A DNA stretch of 14,376 nucleotides from Candidatus Alectryobacillus merdavium (GCA_017694735.1 JADIMN010000078.1:1-14376); one strand, 5' to 3'; shown: positions 7,204 through 14,376, counted from the stretch's first letter. The notes: generated from the letters alone by a model not told the origin. Numbers and translations are program-made.

Positions 7204-10059
7204 TTACTTTTCTATAATTTCACCAACTGGATCGTTTTGATGAGCTTCGATAAATTGATTCATAGTATCAAGTGTAAATGTTTGTCCTAAATCAACTAAA
7301 TCAAAATTCACTCCAATATTTATTTGAACCAATACTTGAATACTTAAAGTTAAATCTAAGCCACTAAATGTTTTATTCTCTCTATCTTCATAAACATTTA
7401 ATGAGACTTCGCTAATATCTGAATTCTTTGTAATTTCTTCAAGATTAATCTTAAAGTTGAAGAATGGTCTATCTGAATTTGAGTTATATGAGAAGTCATT
7501 TAATAAATTTTCATAATGTATTGGATTATCTTCTGTTGGGCCACTGCCAGTAGAATTTCCAACTGCACTCATTACTAAATCATTTAATCCAAATACAGTA
7601 TCACATATATAATTCATCATATTTCCAAAGAAATCATCTAATGTTGTTTTTACAGTTAATTCATAATCTTTCCATGAACTGAATAAGTTTGGTTTGTATC
7701 TTTCAGTTCTATGAATATAAATATAATTATCTTTAAAATATATGCTTACTTTTCTATTTTCTGTATTAAAACCGTTATAATTAACACCCCAAATTAATGG
7801 AACTTCTGGAAAATCAATAGCTAAGCTAACATTACCTTGTTCATTTAATATTTTTACATTGATTGGAATATTTGTTAAATCAATTGGTATACCAATAACT
7901 TCAGTTTGTAGATTAATTCCACCATTAAATTCATAATGATTATAAATAGCAGTATTAATTCCAAGTCTAAATATTAAAGCAAGAGAATCAAAATCAATAT
8001 AATTATCAGCTGGATTTAATCTAGAATTTTCTAAAGAATCATCAAACTTTTCTAAATTAATACTCAAATTATATGAGTTATTATCATAAATAAAGTTAGA
8101 AATTTCTAAAGATTTGATAACTGTTGTTTTATCTTCTGCATATGCATCAATAATTAAATCTAAATTAATTGTAGAATCAATTCCAAGTAATCCTCCACTT
8201 AATACTAATGAAATTTTATCTGTTGAAATATCAAGCGATTCAATTAATCCAATTTCAAATAATCTACCATAATCTCCTTCATTAATAGCTTGCATAATTG
8301 GTAAAGACATAATTTGTTCAATTAAGCTACCAAATAATTCATAAAAATGATCATCTTTGTTATTTAATATTTCTTGTACCATATCAAACATATCAGTAAA
8401 GAAATCAGATGAGAATTTTCCAAGGATTCCATTATTATAATTAAATAAGATTTCATCAAATGATCTAAAATCTATTGCAAAGTTATGTTGATAATTACTT
8501 GCATCTAATAAAGATAAATCACCATAACCATATTTATTTAATAAATCAAATTGTAATGCTCCACTTGTTGTAATATCACTTGCTTCTGGATCTAAATTAT
8601 CAATCAAAGCATCAAAAGTTAATCTAAATCTATTTTCCTTTGACAAAGCTTCAAATGAATCAATTAAACTTAAAGCTGGATCAACTGCAACATATTCACT
8701 ATCAATAAATGTAATTGGAGAATATGTCTTAGTACTTAAAGAAATATCAATATTATATCCTTCAATATTTAAACCATTAATATTTAATTCTTTAAACTCT
8801 TCACTATTAAAATTAAAGACTAAGTTAATATCTTTAGCATCAATTCCAAGTATTGTTAAATCTAGAGTAATAACAACATTTTCTTGTTCTACAGAAACTT
8901 TAGAAATAATATTATTTACAGTACTTAAATTATCAATAATATCTCCAACATTTACGTTTTCTAATATAGAAGACATATCCGCTAATCCTTGACTTAAATA
9001 AGTATCTTCAACTTTAATTAAAATATAATTTAATAAGCCATTGATGGATTCATCCATCATTTTTAATTTTAAATTATTGTAATTTACATATAAATTTTCA
9101 TTACTAAATCCAAGTAAAAATTTATGACTTCTATCATATGCCTTTTCTAAAACACTACCTTTAAAAGAGCCATTTGAGTTTACTCTATCATATGAAATAT
9201 CACCATCTAAAGTTAAATAAGGATTATCTAAATGATTAACATCAACTTTTAAATTAAGAGTATTTGTCTCACTTTTAAATGTATTCATCAAAACATTTAT
9301 TAAATCAAAAGTAGGAGAAAAATCTTGATATTGAAGAATATTTGGTTCCATATCATCTGTTAATAAAGTTTCACTTTTTTCAACAACATCAAAATCTAAA
9401 TAAATATATGTATCTTGGTAATAAAATTTATTTGTTTTTACTCCAGTAAAATTATAAGATTCATCGCTAACTAAATATAAAACAATATCTTCAGTTAAAT
9501 TTAATCTAAATAAATAACCATTATTTATTTTTTCTGCTTCCATTGAGTTAACTTGGTTCATAATAGAATTAAAATCCATATTAGTTAATTCGTCTGGCAA
9601 AGCAATTCCAATTCCATAATTTGGAATCATATCAACAAAATCCATTAAGTCATTTGTTTCTAAATAAAAGTGAGAATTATCAAAATCTAAATAAATCTTA
9701 TTATTAAAATATTGAACTGCTCCTTCTAAATTTAATCCATTATTAGTTAATAATAAATCTCCTTTAAATTTAATATCACTATAATCTTCAAGAGTAATAT
9801 CTCCATCAAGATTAAGATTTATACTTGTTGTATCATGACTTACATTAATATCACCAACAATATTAGCGTTTTGTAAAGAGATAATACTATTTAATAAAGC
9901 TTGTTGAGGAGTAACTTCAACATCTGGTTTTTCTGTGTCTATACTACTTTGATCATTATAATCATGAGATGAATAATCATAGAAAATAGCAATACTGCCA
10001 CTAGTTGCAACAACTAGCGATCCTCCCCATATAATTAATTGTTTATAAATTGTTTTCAT
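7204..10059 (-). CDS. Large exported protein with four degenerate beta-rich repeats (LolA/LppX-like by eye)
   Basis: A 951-residue protein with one N-terminal hydrophobic segment (about 8-27), either signal peptide or membrane anchor, then an acidic linker (28-50) and a long extracytoplasmic region. I see a pattern that recurs about four times (roughly 54-245, 250-455, 461-685, 690-935). Each unit has a short helix with a Leu/Ile heptad, several amphipathic strands with a charged turn, a kiYldFdN / NLYVNYNN / IYFKDNYIYI-type strand, a helical insert, then two or three further strands. Examples are DGDITL (85-90) and DGDISY (285-290), and ILGIDAKDINL (403-413) with LLGIDSTINL (624-633). The helix plus half-barrel order recalls LolA/LppX folds that bind lipids or sense the envelope. 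No sortase motif or C-terminal anchor. AAGGAG lies 6 nt before the ATG. It lies 24 nt downstream of the 355-aa membrane protein gene. Function not recognised. Confidence 0.8.
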   Translation of the reverse strand: MKTIYKQLIIWGGSLVVATSGSIAIFYDYSSHDYNDQSSIDTEKPDVEVTPQQALLNSIISLQNANIVGDINVSHDTTSINLNLDGDITLEDYSDIKFKGDLLLTNNGLNLEGAVQYFNNKIYLDFDNSHFYLETNDLMDFVDMIPNYGIGIALPDELTNMDFNSIMNQVNSMEAEKINNGYLFRLNLTEDIVLYLVSDESYNFTGVKTNKFYYQDTYIYLDFDVVEKSETLLTDDMEPNILQYQDFSPTFDLINVLMNTFKSETNTLNLKVDVNHLDNPYLTLDGDISYDRVNSNGSFKGSVLEKAYDRSHKFLLGFSNENLYVNYNNLKLKMMDESINGLLNYILIKVEDTYLSQGLADMSSILENVNVGDIIDNLSTVNNIISKVSVEQENVVITLDLTILGIDAKDINLVFNFNSEEFKELNINGLNIEGYNIDISLSTKTYSPITFIDSEYVAVDPALSLIDSFEALSKENRFRLTFDALIDNLDPEASDITTSGALQFDLLNKYGYGDLSLLDASNYQHNFAIDFRSFDEILFNYNNGILGKFSSDFFTDMFDMVQEILNNKDDHFYELFGSLIEQIMSLPIMQAINEGDYGRLFEIGLIESLDISTDKISLVLSGGLLGIDSTINLDLIIDAYAEDKTTVIKSLEISNFIYDNNSYNLSINLEKFDDSLENSRLNPADNYIDFDSLALIFRLGINTAIYNHYEFNGGINLQTEVIGIPIDLTNIPINVKILNEQGNVSLAIDFPEVPLIWGVNYNGFNTENRKVSIYFKDNYIYIHRTERYKPNLFSSWKDYELTVKTTLDDFFGNMMNYICDTVFGLNDLVMSAVGNSTGSGPTEDNPIHYENLLNDFSYNSNSDRPFFNFKINLEEITKNSDISEVSLNVYEDRENKTFSGLDLTLSIQVLVQINIGVNFDLVDLGQTFTLDTMNQFIEAHQNDPVGEIIEK

Positions 10060-10065
10060 AATTTT

Positions 10066-10072
10066 CTCCTTT
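10066..10072 (-). promoter_or_regulatory. Shine-Dalgarno of the 951-aa surface protein gene
   Basis: Reads AAAGGAG on the minus strand, 6 nt before the ATG at 10059. It sits in the 24-nt gap after the upstream gene, supporting a two-gene operon in which the second gene has an independent, strong initiation site. Confidence 0.75.
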
Positions 10073-10083
10073 ATTTATAATTT

Positions 10084-11151
10084 TTAATCCTCATAATAAG
10101 TTTTTTCTTCAATGCTTGGTATTTGCTTTGCTTCAGAATATATATGGAATGTTTCTGTAAGATAAGCTTCGGTATAATTTTTTCCAACAACCCAAACATA
10201 ATATGCTTCATGTACATTCATTTCTAATAAATTTAACTCACTATCAACTTCAAATGTAACATTTACAAAATCAAACTCCGGAGCATCGCTTAATGATGAC
10301 ATTTGTATCATTTGCTTTACATATCTAACTACACTTTTAACAGGATCTAATTTTAAATCTATAATGTAATTTCCATTTTCTTCTTGGCTGATACTACTTC
10401 CTTCTAAAACAGTCTTAGATGAAATATTATAAATAACCGGTCTATCAAGTGTTTTTCCCCAAGTATCTTCATAACTTTCTCTATCTAAGAATATATCACT
10501 TGTATATTCGGCACTTAATCCTTGATCTGTTGTTTGAATATTACCAGAATAAATATCAAATCCATCTTCTACACTATAAAATCTTTTAGCAACTTTTACA
10601 AAAGTACTATGCGAAATTGATTCATTAAAAAATTCATCACTATTTTTAATACTTTGACCAACTGTTCTTTGAACAACACCTAAACTAGTTGCGTCACTTC
10701 TAATATCACTTGAAGTAAATTCATTTAAAGAATATTTATAGATAGCAATGTTTGCTAAATCACTTGGTGAATATGATAAATAATCTTTATTTCCAGAATT
10801 TAAATAATCTTCATAAATTGCTTCTACATCATCTTCAATAGATGAGTTATCAATTCCTTCATAATCAAATCCTTTTGGTGATAATGCAAAAGCAATAAAA
10901 AAGCCTGAAACTCCACCAATAAGTAGAGCTAAAGCACAACCAGATGCAGTAATAATGGTTGTTTTTTTGCTGTTATTTTTCTTTTTACTTTTAGTTGTTT
11001 TAGAAGAAGATTCATTTTGTTTTTTATCTTCTTGAGTATCATTATGAATATTATTTAAATTTTCATCTTCACTATTACTAGACGAAGTAGTGAGATTACA
11101 ATCCTTTTTTTCTTCAACTAAAAGATTTTCTTTATTCAAATCTTTTTCCAT
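10084..11151 (-). CDS. Single-pass membrane protein with large extracytoplasmic domain
   Basis: A 355-residue protein not recognised as a named family. Residues 1-64 form a low-complexity, highly charged Lys/Asn/Ser/Glu segment ending in a basic cluster (51-63). One transmembrane helix spans about 66-90. The positive-inside rule puts the N-terminus in the cytoplasm and residues 91-355 outside. The outer domain has alternating strand patterns, including NYIIDLKLDP (261-270), a helix with VRYVKQM (275-281) and FVNVTFEVDSELNLLE (295-310), a layout similar to LolA/LppX-type domains. The gene lies 24 nt ahead of the 951-aa exported protein, so the two probably form one surface complex. The start has no Shine-Dalgarno; a GC hairpin lies directly in front of it. 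No other Met occurs early, so the start is probably right. Confidence 0.75.
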   Translation of the reverse strand: MEKDLNKENLLVEEKKDCNLTTSSSNSEDENLNNIHNDTQEDKKQNESSSKTTKSKKKNNSKKTTIITASGCALALLIGGVSGFFIAFALSPKGFDYEGIDNSSIEDDVEAIYEDYLNSGNKDYLSYSPSDLANIAIYKYSLNEFTSSDIRSDATSLGVVQRTVGQSIKNSDEFFNESISHSTFVKVAKRFYSVEDGFDIYSGNIQTTDQGLSAEYTSDIFLDRESYEDTWGKTLDRPVIYNISSKTVLEGSSISQEENGNYIIDLKLDPVKSVVRYVKQMIQMSSLSDAPEFDFVNVTFEVDSELNLLEMNVHEAYYVWVVGKNYTEAYLTETFHIYSEAKQIPSIEEKTYYED

Positions 11152-11155
11152 ATAC

Positions 11156-11170
11156 GCTGCTTACTGCAGC
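11156..11170 (-). promoter_or_regulatory. GC-rich hairpin immediately upstream of the 355-aa gene start
   Basis: GCTGC (11156-11160) pairs with GCAGC (11166-11170) across a 5-nt loop. It ends 4 nt before the ATG at 11151, exactly where a Shine-Dalgarno should be, and none is present. It is the only clearly GC-rich patch in this intergenic region, which suggests a role in translation initiation. Confidence 0.5.
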
Positions 11171-11219
11171 AAGTTTATTTTACAAATAATAAAATAAATA
11201 GCACGATAAAAAACGATAC

Positions 11220-11257
11220 CTTAAAAAGAGAACTTATTTTCTAACTCTCTTTTTAAG
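11220..11257. promoter_or_regulatory. Long hairpin between the divergent membrane-protein and XRE genes
   Basis: A 12-bp stem pairs 11220-11231 (starting CTTAAAAAGAG) with 11246-11257 (ending CTCTTTTTAAG) around a 14-nt loop. It lies between divergent genes where no gene end needs terminating. On the minus strand it is followed after 5 nt by TTTTTT, so it could act as an attenuator in the leader of the 355-aa gene, or end a small untranslated RNA. Confidence 0.5.
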
Positions 11258-11277
11258 AGAATCACATAAAAAAAGCA

Positions 11278-11306
11278 TTGATATACGATACTTTTTGAGA
11301 TATAAA
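11278..11306 (+). promoter_or_regulatory. Promoter of the XRE regulator gene, implying a leaderless mRNA
   Basis: TTGATA (11278-11283), a 17-nt spacer, then TATAAA (11301-11306). Transcription would begin about 7 nt later, at or next to the A of the ATG at 11313. A second in-register hexamer, TATAAT, lies at 11307-11312. The spacer contains CGATAC (11286-11291), which recurs at 11214-11219 and is a candidate operator. Confidence 0.55.
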
Positions 11307-11312
11307 TATAAT

Positions 11313-11939
11313 ATGGATGATAAAAATCAACTAAGAAATACTATTGCAAAAAATCTTGCAAATCTTAGAAAAAACAAGAAATTAACTCAAGCCGAACTTG
11401 CTCAAAAGTTTGGTTATAGTGATAAAGCTGTTAGTAAATGGGAAACTGGTGAAACACTTCCAGACATTGAAATTTTATACAGTTTATGCACTTTTTATGA
11501 TGTTTCACTAGATTTTTTAACTCATGAAATCACAGAAGAAAATAAAAATCAATATGTAACTCATTATAATAGAAGAATCATCATAAATAATGCGTTAATT
11601 GAATCATTATTTATTACTTTTGTTTGGATATTAGCCAGTATAGTTTATGTATATTTATCTTTATATAATGGAATAGATTATTACTTAATATATGTATGGG
11701 CTCTGCCTGTTAGCTTTTTTATTGGAATATTATTTATTAAGGTATGGAAAGAAAAAATATATTCATTAATAATTACCTCGCTATTTGCTTGGTCACTTGT
11801 TATTGCAATATATCTCCAACTTTTACAATATGATTCACAGTGGAATATTTGGCCACTGTTCTTCTTATTAATTCCTATACAAATTGCTATTATTTTAGCT
11901 GTTTTTATTAATGATTCTTTAAAAATTAGAAAAAAATAA
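11313..11939 (+). CDS. Membrane-bound XRE-family transcriptional regulator
   Basis: A 208-residue protein from ATG 11313 (an in-frame TTG at 11295 would add six residues but lies inside the promoter). The N-terminal half is a Cro/CI-type helix-turn-helix: LRNTIAKNLANLRK, then LTQAELAQKFGYSDKAVSKWETG (24-46) and a DIEILYSLCTFYDVSLDFL tail. The C-terminal half has four hydrophobic helices (about 91-115, 123-143, 149-171, 178-199) and a basic end. HTH regulators fused to small membrane domains are common in Firmicutes and may sense envelope stress or a membrane-active compound. There is no Shine-Dalgarno at the ATG. It is divergent from the 355-aa membrane protein gene, which it could control, and its TAA abuts the stop of the convergent FRG gene with no gap. 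Target genes are inferred only. Confidence 0.88.
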   Translation: MDDKNQLRNTIAKNLANLRKNKKLTQAELAQKFGYSDKAVSKWETGETLPDIEILYSLCTFYDVSLDFLTHEITEENKNQYVTHYNRRIIINNALIESLFITFVWILASIVYVYLSLYNGIDYYLIYVWALPVSFFIGILFIKVWKEKIYSLIITSLFAWSLVIAIYLQLLQYDSQWNIWPLFFLLIPIQIAIILAVFINDSLKIRKK

Positions 11940-13043
11940 TTATTTTGAATATATCTTTTTTAAATAATTTGCTACATGATCTAAATCACGAAGCATAGTT
12001 TCATCACTAATATTAATTTTTTCAAGTTGATATAAAATTTGATCTTTATTTAAAATTAATATTCTTTTATCTTTATTTCTAAATTTTTCTTCGATAACGT
12101 TTTTATCTAAACCACAAATTATAAAAGCACCACTTTGTGCAACGATTCTATCATTTATTGAGCTACTTTTTACAAAGTAAGCATTTTTTAAAACTTCAAG
12201 TCTTGAATGCATATCAAAGTTTGGATCGGCTTTCTTTAATAATCTATAAAATTCAATCCACAAATCTGGATAATTATCTTCTAAATATTTTGAATTTAAA
12301 TTTGGAACTTCATTTAATAATTTTAATAAAGTTTGTTTTGATTTATATGTTAATAATGGAAGAGATGAAAGAATTAAAACACTTTCTGAATCATAATATT
12401 TAACATATTTATCTTCTGGTTTAAAAATGATTATCTCACCTGGATAAGGATCTGTTTCTTTTAAATTAAATACATGATTACAACACATATATAAAGCAAC
12501 TAATGGATTTTCAGTATCATCAAGTAATCTTGTTGGAAGTCCATAATGTTGCATGGTAGCTAAAATATCTAATCTTGTTTTGTCTTTAAAAATATTTGGA
12601 AATCTTGATACATATTCATGGTATAACTTATCTTCATTTTTTTCTAAATTATCATTATGAAAAACACTAGGCAAACACTTATAGCCAAAATATGAAACAC
12701 CTCTATAATAAATATTTTCTTCTTTATCAAAATTATCAAATAAAAAGTCTATATATTCTTTAACAGATCTAATAAAAACAAACTTATTATCTTTTTCTTC
12801 AACAAGTTTTAAAGCAACATTAAAAAGATCAATATATGTAAAATCAAATATTTTTTCATATTTATTTAATTTATCTATTTCAAAATTATTTGTATTTTCA
12901 AATAATTTTGCGGCAAAAACCTTATGATTTTTAATATTATAAGAATTAGAATATTCAAAATCTTTTAAATTATATTTATTACAATCTTCATCAATACTTA
13001 GATAAAACTTACCAATTGTTGGCAAAATAACAATTCTTTCCAT
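11940..13043 (-). CDS. FRG-domain protein
   Basis: A 367-residue cytoplasmic protein. The FRG domain (Pfam PF08867) is clear: IYYRGV (111-116, Arg114-Gly115), the hallmark MQHYGLPTRLLD (164-175) continuing into NPLVALY (179-185), and the C-terminal RIVAQSGAF (299-307). The Phe of the name-giving Phe-Arg-Gly motif is Tyr113 here. The molecular function of FRG domains is not settled. They are often found in variable and defence-associated loci, and their conserved Arg/His/Gln set suggests an enzyme. Residues 1-95 are a separate N-terminal part with no recognised motif. The gene has no Shine-Dalgarno; a TATAAT lies 8 nt before the ATG. It converges with the XRE regulator, the two stop codons being adjacent. 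Family call firm; biological role unknown. Confidence 0.85.
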   Translation of the reverse strand: MERIVILPTIGKFYLSIDEDCNKYNLKDFEYSNSYNIKNHKVFAAKLFENTNNFEIDKLNKYEKIFDFTYIDLFNVALKLVEEKDNKFVFIRSVKEYIDFLFDNFDKEENIYYRGVSYFGYKCLPSVFHNDNLEKNEDKLYHEYVSRFPNIFKDKTRLDILATMQHYGLPTRLLDDTENPLVALYMCCNHVFNLKETDPYPGEIIIFKPEDKYVKYYDSESVLILSSLPLLTYKSKQTLLKLLNEVPNLNSKYLEDNYPDLWIEFYRLLKKADPNFDMHSRLEVLKNAYFVKSSSINDRIVAQSGAFIICGLDKNVIEEKFRNKDKRILILNKDQILYQLEKINISDETMLRDLDHVANYLKKIYSK

Positions 13044-13051
13044 ACTTAAAT

Positions 13052-13057
13052 ATTATA
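13052..13057 (-). promoter_or_regulatory. -10 element of the FRG gene, probably leaderless or nearly so
   Basis: TATAAT on the minus strand ends 8 nt before the ATG at 13043, so transcription would start within one or two bases of the start codon. No Shine-Dalgarno is present. No convincing -35 box is seen at 16-18 nt upstream, which lowers confidence. Confidence 0.4.
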
Positions 13058-13091
13058 ATTTATTTTTATTCATACTTGTATTAAAAATAAA

Positions 13092-13119
13092 AAGTACGAG
13101 TTGTTTTAAACTCGTACTT
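13092..13119 (-). terminator. Intrinsic terminator after the six-helix membrane protein gene
   Basis: An 11-bp stem pairs AAGTACGAGTT (13092-13102) with AACTCGTACTT (13109-13119) over a 6-nt loop. On the minus strand it is followed by TTTATTTTT. It lies about 20 nt past the stop codon at 13140 and shields the FRG gene from read-through. Confidence 0.85.
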
Positions 13120-13139
13120 AATATTATTTTTAATAATAA

Positions 13140-13670
13140 TTATGCATTCTTTTCTTTTATAAATAATTTAACAATAAGCCAAATTCCATATAATGCAAAT
13201 AAGATTCCTAGAACCATCCAAACATAGTCCATTACATCGCTTAACATTAAATAGAAGACAAGGCCAACTACAAATAAGACAACACCTAGTAATAATTCAA
13301 TAATTAGAACCTTTAAGTCTTTTTTCTTTAAAAAGTAATATAACAAACTATCAATAGCTAAAATAATTCCAATAACCATTGAAATAATGCAAACTAATCC
13401 TGCAATCATCATTATTATGGCTTGTCCAGATAATAAGACTAAAACACCTAAGGAAACAAAAATTCCACCTAATAATGCGTTGTAATCTAATAATCTATTT
13501 TTAACAATTAATGGCTGTAGAATTAATACACTACCACTAACTAAAAAGACTACACCTAACAAAATTGAAACCATATCTTGCATTAAAATGGAACAAGCCA
13601 TTAAAATACCGACAACAATTAAAATTAGTCCAATTATTAAATTAATAGTTTGTTTTCTTGTTAATTTCAT
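13140..13670 (-). CDS. Six-helix membrane protein, DUF308/HdeD-like
   Basis: A 176-residue, very hydrophobic protein with six predicted helices (about 8-28, 32-54, 64-81, 84-111, 119-141, 147-169) and a short basic loop at 114-120. The repeated Gly-rich pairs, such as IIGLILIVVGIL, LLGVVFLVSGSVLIL and MVLGILFALYGIWLIV, are typical of the DUF308/HdeD type, whose proteins are membrane-embedded and linked to stress tolerance in enterobacteria. No function is established in Gram-positives. AAAGGAG lies 7 nt before the ATG, a TATAAT further upstream and a clear terminator downstream, so it appears to be a single-gene transcript. Family assignment rests on the helix pattern, not on diagnostic residues. 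Confidence 0.7.
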   Translation of the reverse strand: MKLTRKQTINLIIGLILIVVGILMACSILMQDMVSILLGVVFLVSGSVLILQPLIVKNRLLDYNALLGGIFVSLGVLVLLSGQAIIMMIAGLVCIISMVIGIILAIDSLLYYFLKKKDLKVLIIELLLGVVLFVVGLVFYLMLSDVMDYVWMVLGILFALYGIWLIVKLFIKEKNA

Positions 13671-13698
13671 AAATTTTCTCCTTTCATTATTTATAAGT

Positions 13699-13704
13699 AT
13701 TATA
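13699..13704 (-). promoter_or_regulatory. -10 element of the six-helix membrane protein gene
   Basis: TATAAT on the minus strand about 28 nt before the ATG at 13670, leaving room for the AAAGGAG site at 13678-13684. No good -35 hexamer is visible at 17 nt, so only the -10 is supported. Confidence 0.45.
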
Positions 13705-13766
13705 CAATTTTATTAACATTTTAAAAGTAAAAAATTATGAAATTTAATGCAAAAACTTAGTTAAAT

Positions 13767-14376
13767 TTATTTTCTTTTTTTAATAGCAAAATTTATAGTA
13801 AGTGATGTTAAAATAACACAAATACTAGACAAAGACATACTTAAAGCAGACATCCATGCTTCTAATCCAATTCCAAATGGAATAAATATACCTATTGCAA
13901 ATAACATTGCTACAATATTATAAATAAATGCCCAAATTATATTTATAAATATAATATTATGAGTATATTTACTAAGTTTAAATATATCAATAATTAATGA
14001 TAAATCCTCATTTAATAAGTAAATATCACTACTTTCATTTGCAATATCACTGCTTTTATATGGAGTAATACTTACATCTGCTAAATTTAGACTAGGAGCA
14101 TCATTTATTCCATCTCCTAAATACATAATTTTATTATTTTTATCTGATTTTAAATCCTCAATTACATCATATTTATCACTAGGTAGTAAATCACTTAAAA
14201 AATTATCTATACCAAGTTTATCAGCTATTAATTTAGCCTTTTTTTCATTATCTCCAGTCAACATTAAAATATTAATATTTTTAGATTTTAAATATTTTAT
14301 TAATTCTGGACTTCCCTTTGATATTTCATCTTCTAAATATATGCTAGCTATAATCTTATTATTTTTAAGTAAATAT
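13767..14376 (-). CDS. P1B-type (probably Cu+) transporting ATPase, C-terminal part
   Basis: The reading frame stays open to the right edge, so the 5' part of the gene lies outside the window; about 200 C-terminal residues are visible. The apparent ATG at 14264 is internal: upstream codons give IASIYLEDEISKGSPELIKY, the conserved hinge before MLTGDN. Then come LLPSDK, GDGINDAP (the Mg2+-binding GDGxNDxP loop) and two final helices. Within these, YN in the first and MSLSS in the second match the P1B-1 (Cu+) pattern of a YN pair and MxxSS. The Pro usually found a few residues before MxxSS is Ala here. Role: export of copper or a related ion from the cytoplasm. Metal-binding N-terminal domains and the CPC motif cannot be seen. 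Metal choice is inferred. Confidence 0.88.
   Translation of the reverse strand, partial: YLLKNNKIIASIYLEDEISKGSPELIKYLKSKNINILMLTGDNEKKAKLIADKLGIDNFLSDLLPSDKYDVIEDLKSDKNNKIMYLGDGINDAPSLNLADVSITPYKSSDIANESSDIYLLNEDLSLIIDIFKLSKYTHNIIFINIIWAFIYNIVAMLFAIGIFIPFGIGLEAWMSALSMSLSSICVILTSLTINFAIKKRK

Noticed and set aside
12137..12403. 88-codon open frame on the plus strand
   Set aside because: It is antisense to the conserved part of the FRG gene. Its Leu/Ile/Asn-rich translation is what AT-rich antisense DNA gives.
13741..13769. AAATTTAA / TTAAATTT inverted repeat after the ATPase gene
   Set aside because: The stem is only 8 A-T pairs with a 13-nt loop and overlaps the stop region. A T-run follows on the minus strand, but the hairpin is too weak to call a terminator.
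13767..14264. ATPase fragment read as a separate small gene starting at ATG 14264
   Set aside because: The frame continues open upstream to the window edge and encodes conserved P-type ATPase sequence before that Met, so it is an internal codon of a larger gene.
1..14376. Possible mycoplasma-type code (TGA as Trp)
   Set aside because: The peptidase gene ends at TGA directly overlapped by the next start codon, and the reading frames use TGG for Trp throughout, so the standard bacterial code fits.

Overview
The window looks like chromosomal DNA from a low-G+C Gram-positive relative. The base composition is strongly A+T-biased and several genes carry strong AAGGAG-type ribosome binding sites. 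Lipoproteins have classical lipoboxes, and TGA is a stop codon (the protease gene ends in TGA, and Trp is TGG). This fits AT-rich Bacilli outside the mycoplasma code, such as Erysipelotrichales, Acholeplasma or uncultured RF39-like gut lineages. That placement is inferred from composition and gene style, not from a marker gene.

Layout. (1) 42-4593, plus strand: two half-size ABC exporters, 3 nt apart, forming a heterodimer with one degenerate ATP site, then an overlapping TIM-barrel amidohydrolase. (2) 4582-6941, minus strand: a three-gene exported cluster of lipoprotein, papain-like cysteine peptidase, lipoprotein. The two lipoproteins are diverged paralogues sharing an NCYFEN motif, the last gene overlaps the peptidase stop as ATGA, and a TTGATT-17-TAAAAT promoter precedes the first. 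The 3' end of this cluster overlaps the amidohydrolase gene tail to tail in a perfect palindrome. (3) 7131-11151, minus strand: a membrane-anchored protein of 355 aa followed by a 951-aa exported protein, closed by an intrinsic terminator. The large protein appears to be built from four degenerate beta-rich repeats that I judge LolA/LppX-like. (4) 11278-13057: a membrane-bound XRE-family regulator, probably read from a leaderless mRNA, whose stop codon abuts that of a convergent FRG-domain gene, which may also be leaderless. (5) 13092-14376, minus strand: a terminator, a six-helix DUF308/HdeD-like membrane protein, and the C-terminal part of a P1B-type, probably copper-exporting, ATPase running off the right edge.

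How the parts fit. Most of the window concerns the cell envelope: export pumps, lipoproteins, a secreted protease, and anchored surface proteins. The two least familiar units are the lipoprotein-protease-lipoprotein operon and the 355-aa/951-aa surface pair. The FRG gene with its neighbouring membrane HTH regulator is a weaker candidate for a defence or stress module. Genes with strong Shine-Dalgarno sites sit beside genes with none, suggesting two modes of translation initiation. No tRNA, rRNA, CRISPR array, insertion sequence or attachment site was seen, and no gene-free stretch exceeds 300 bases.
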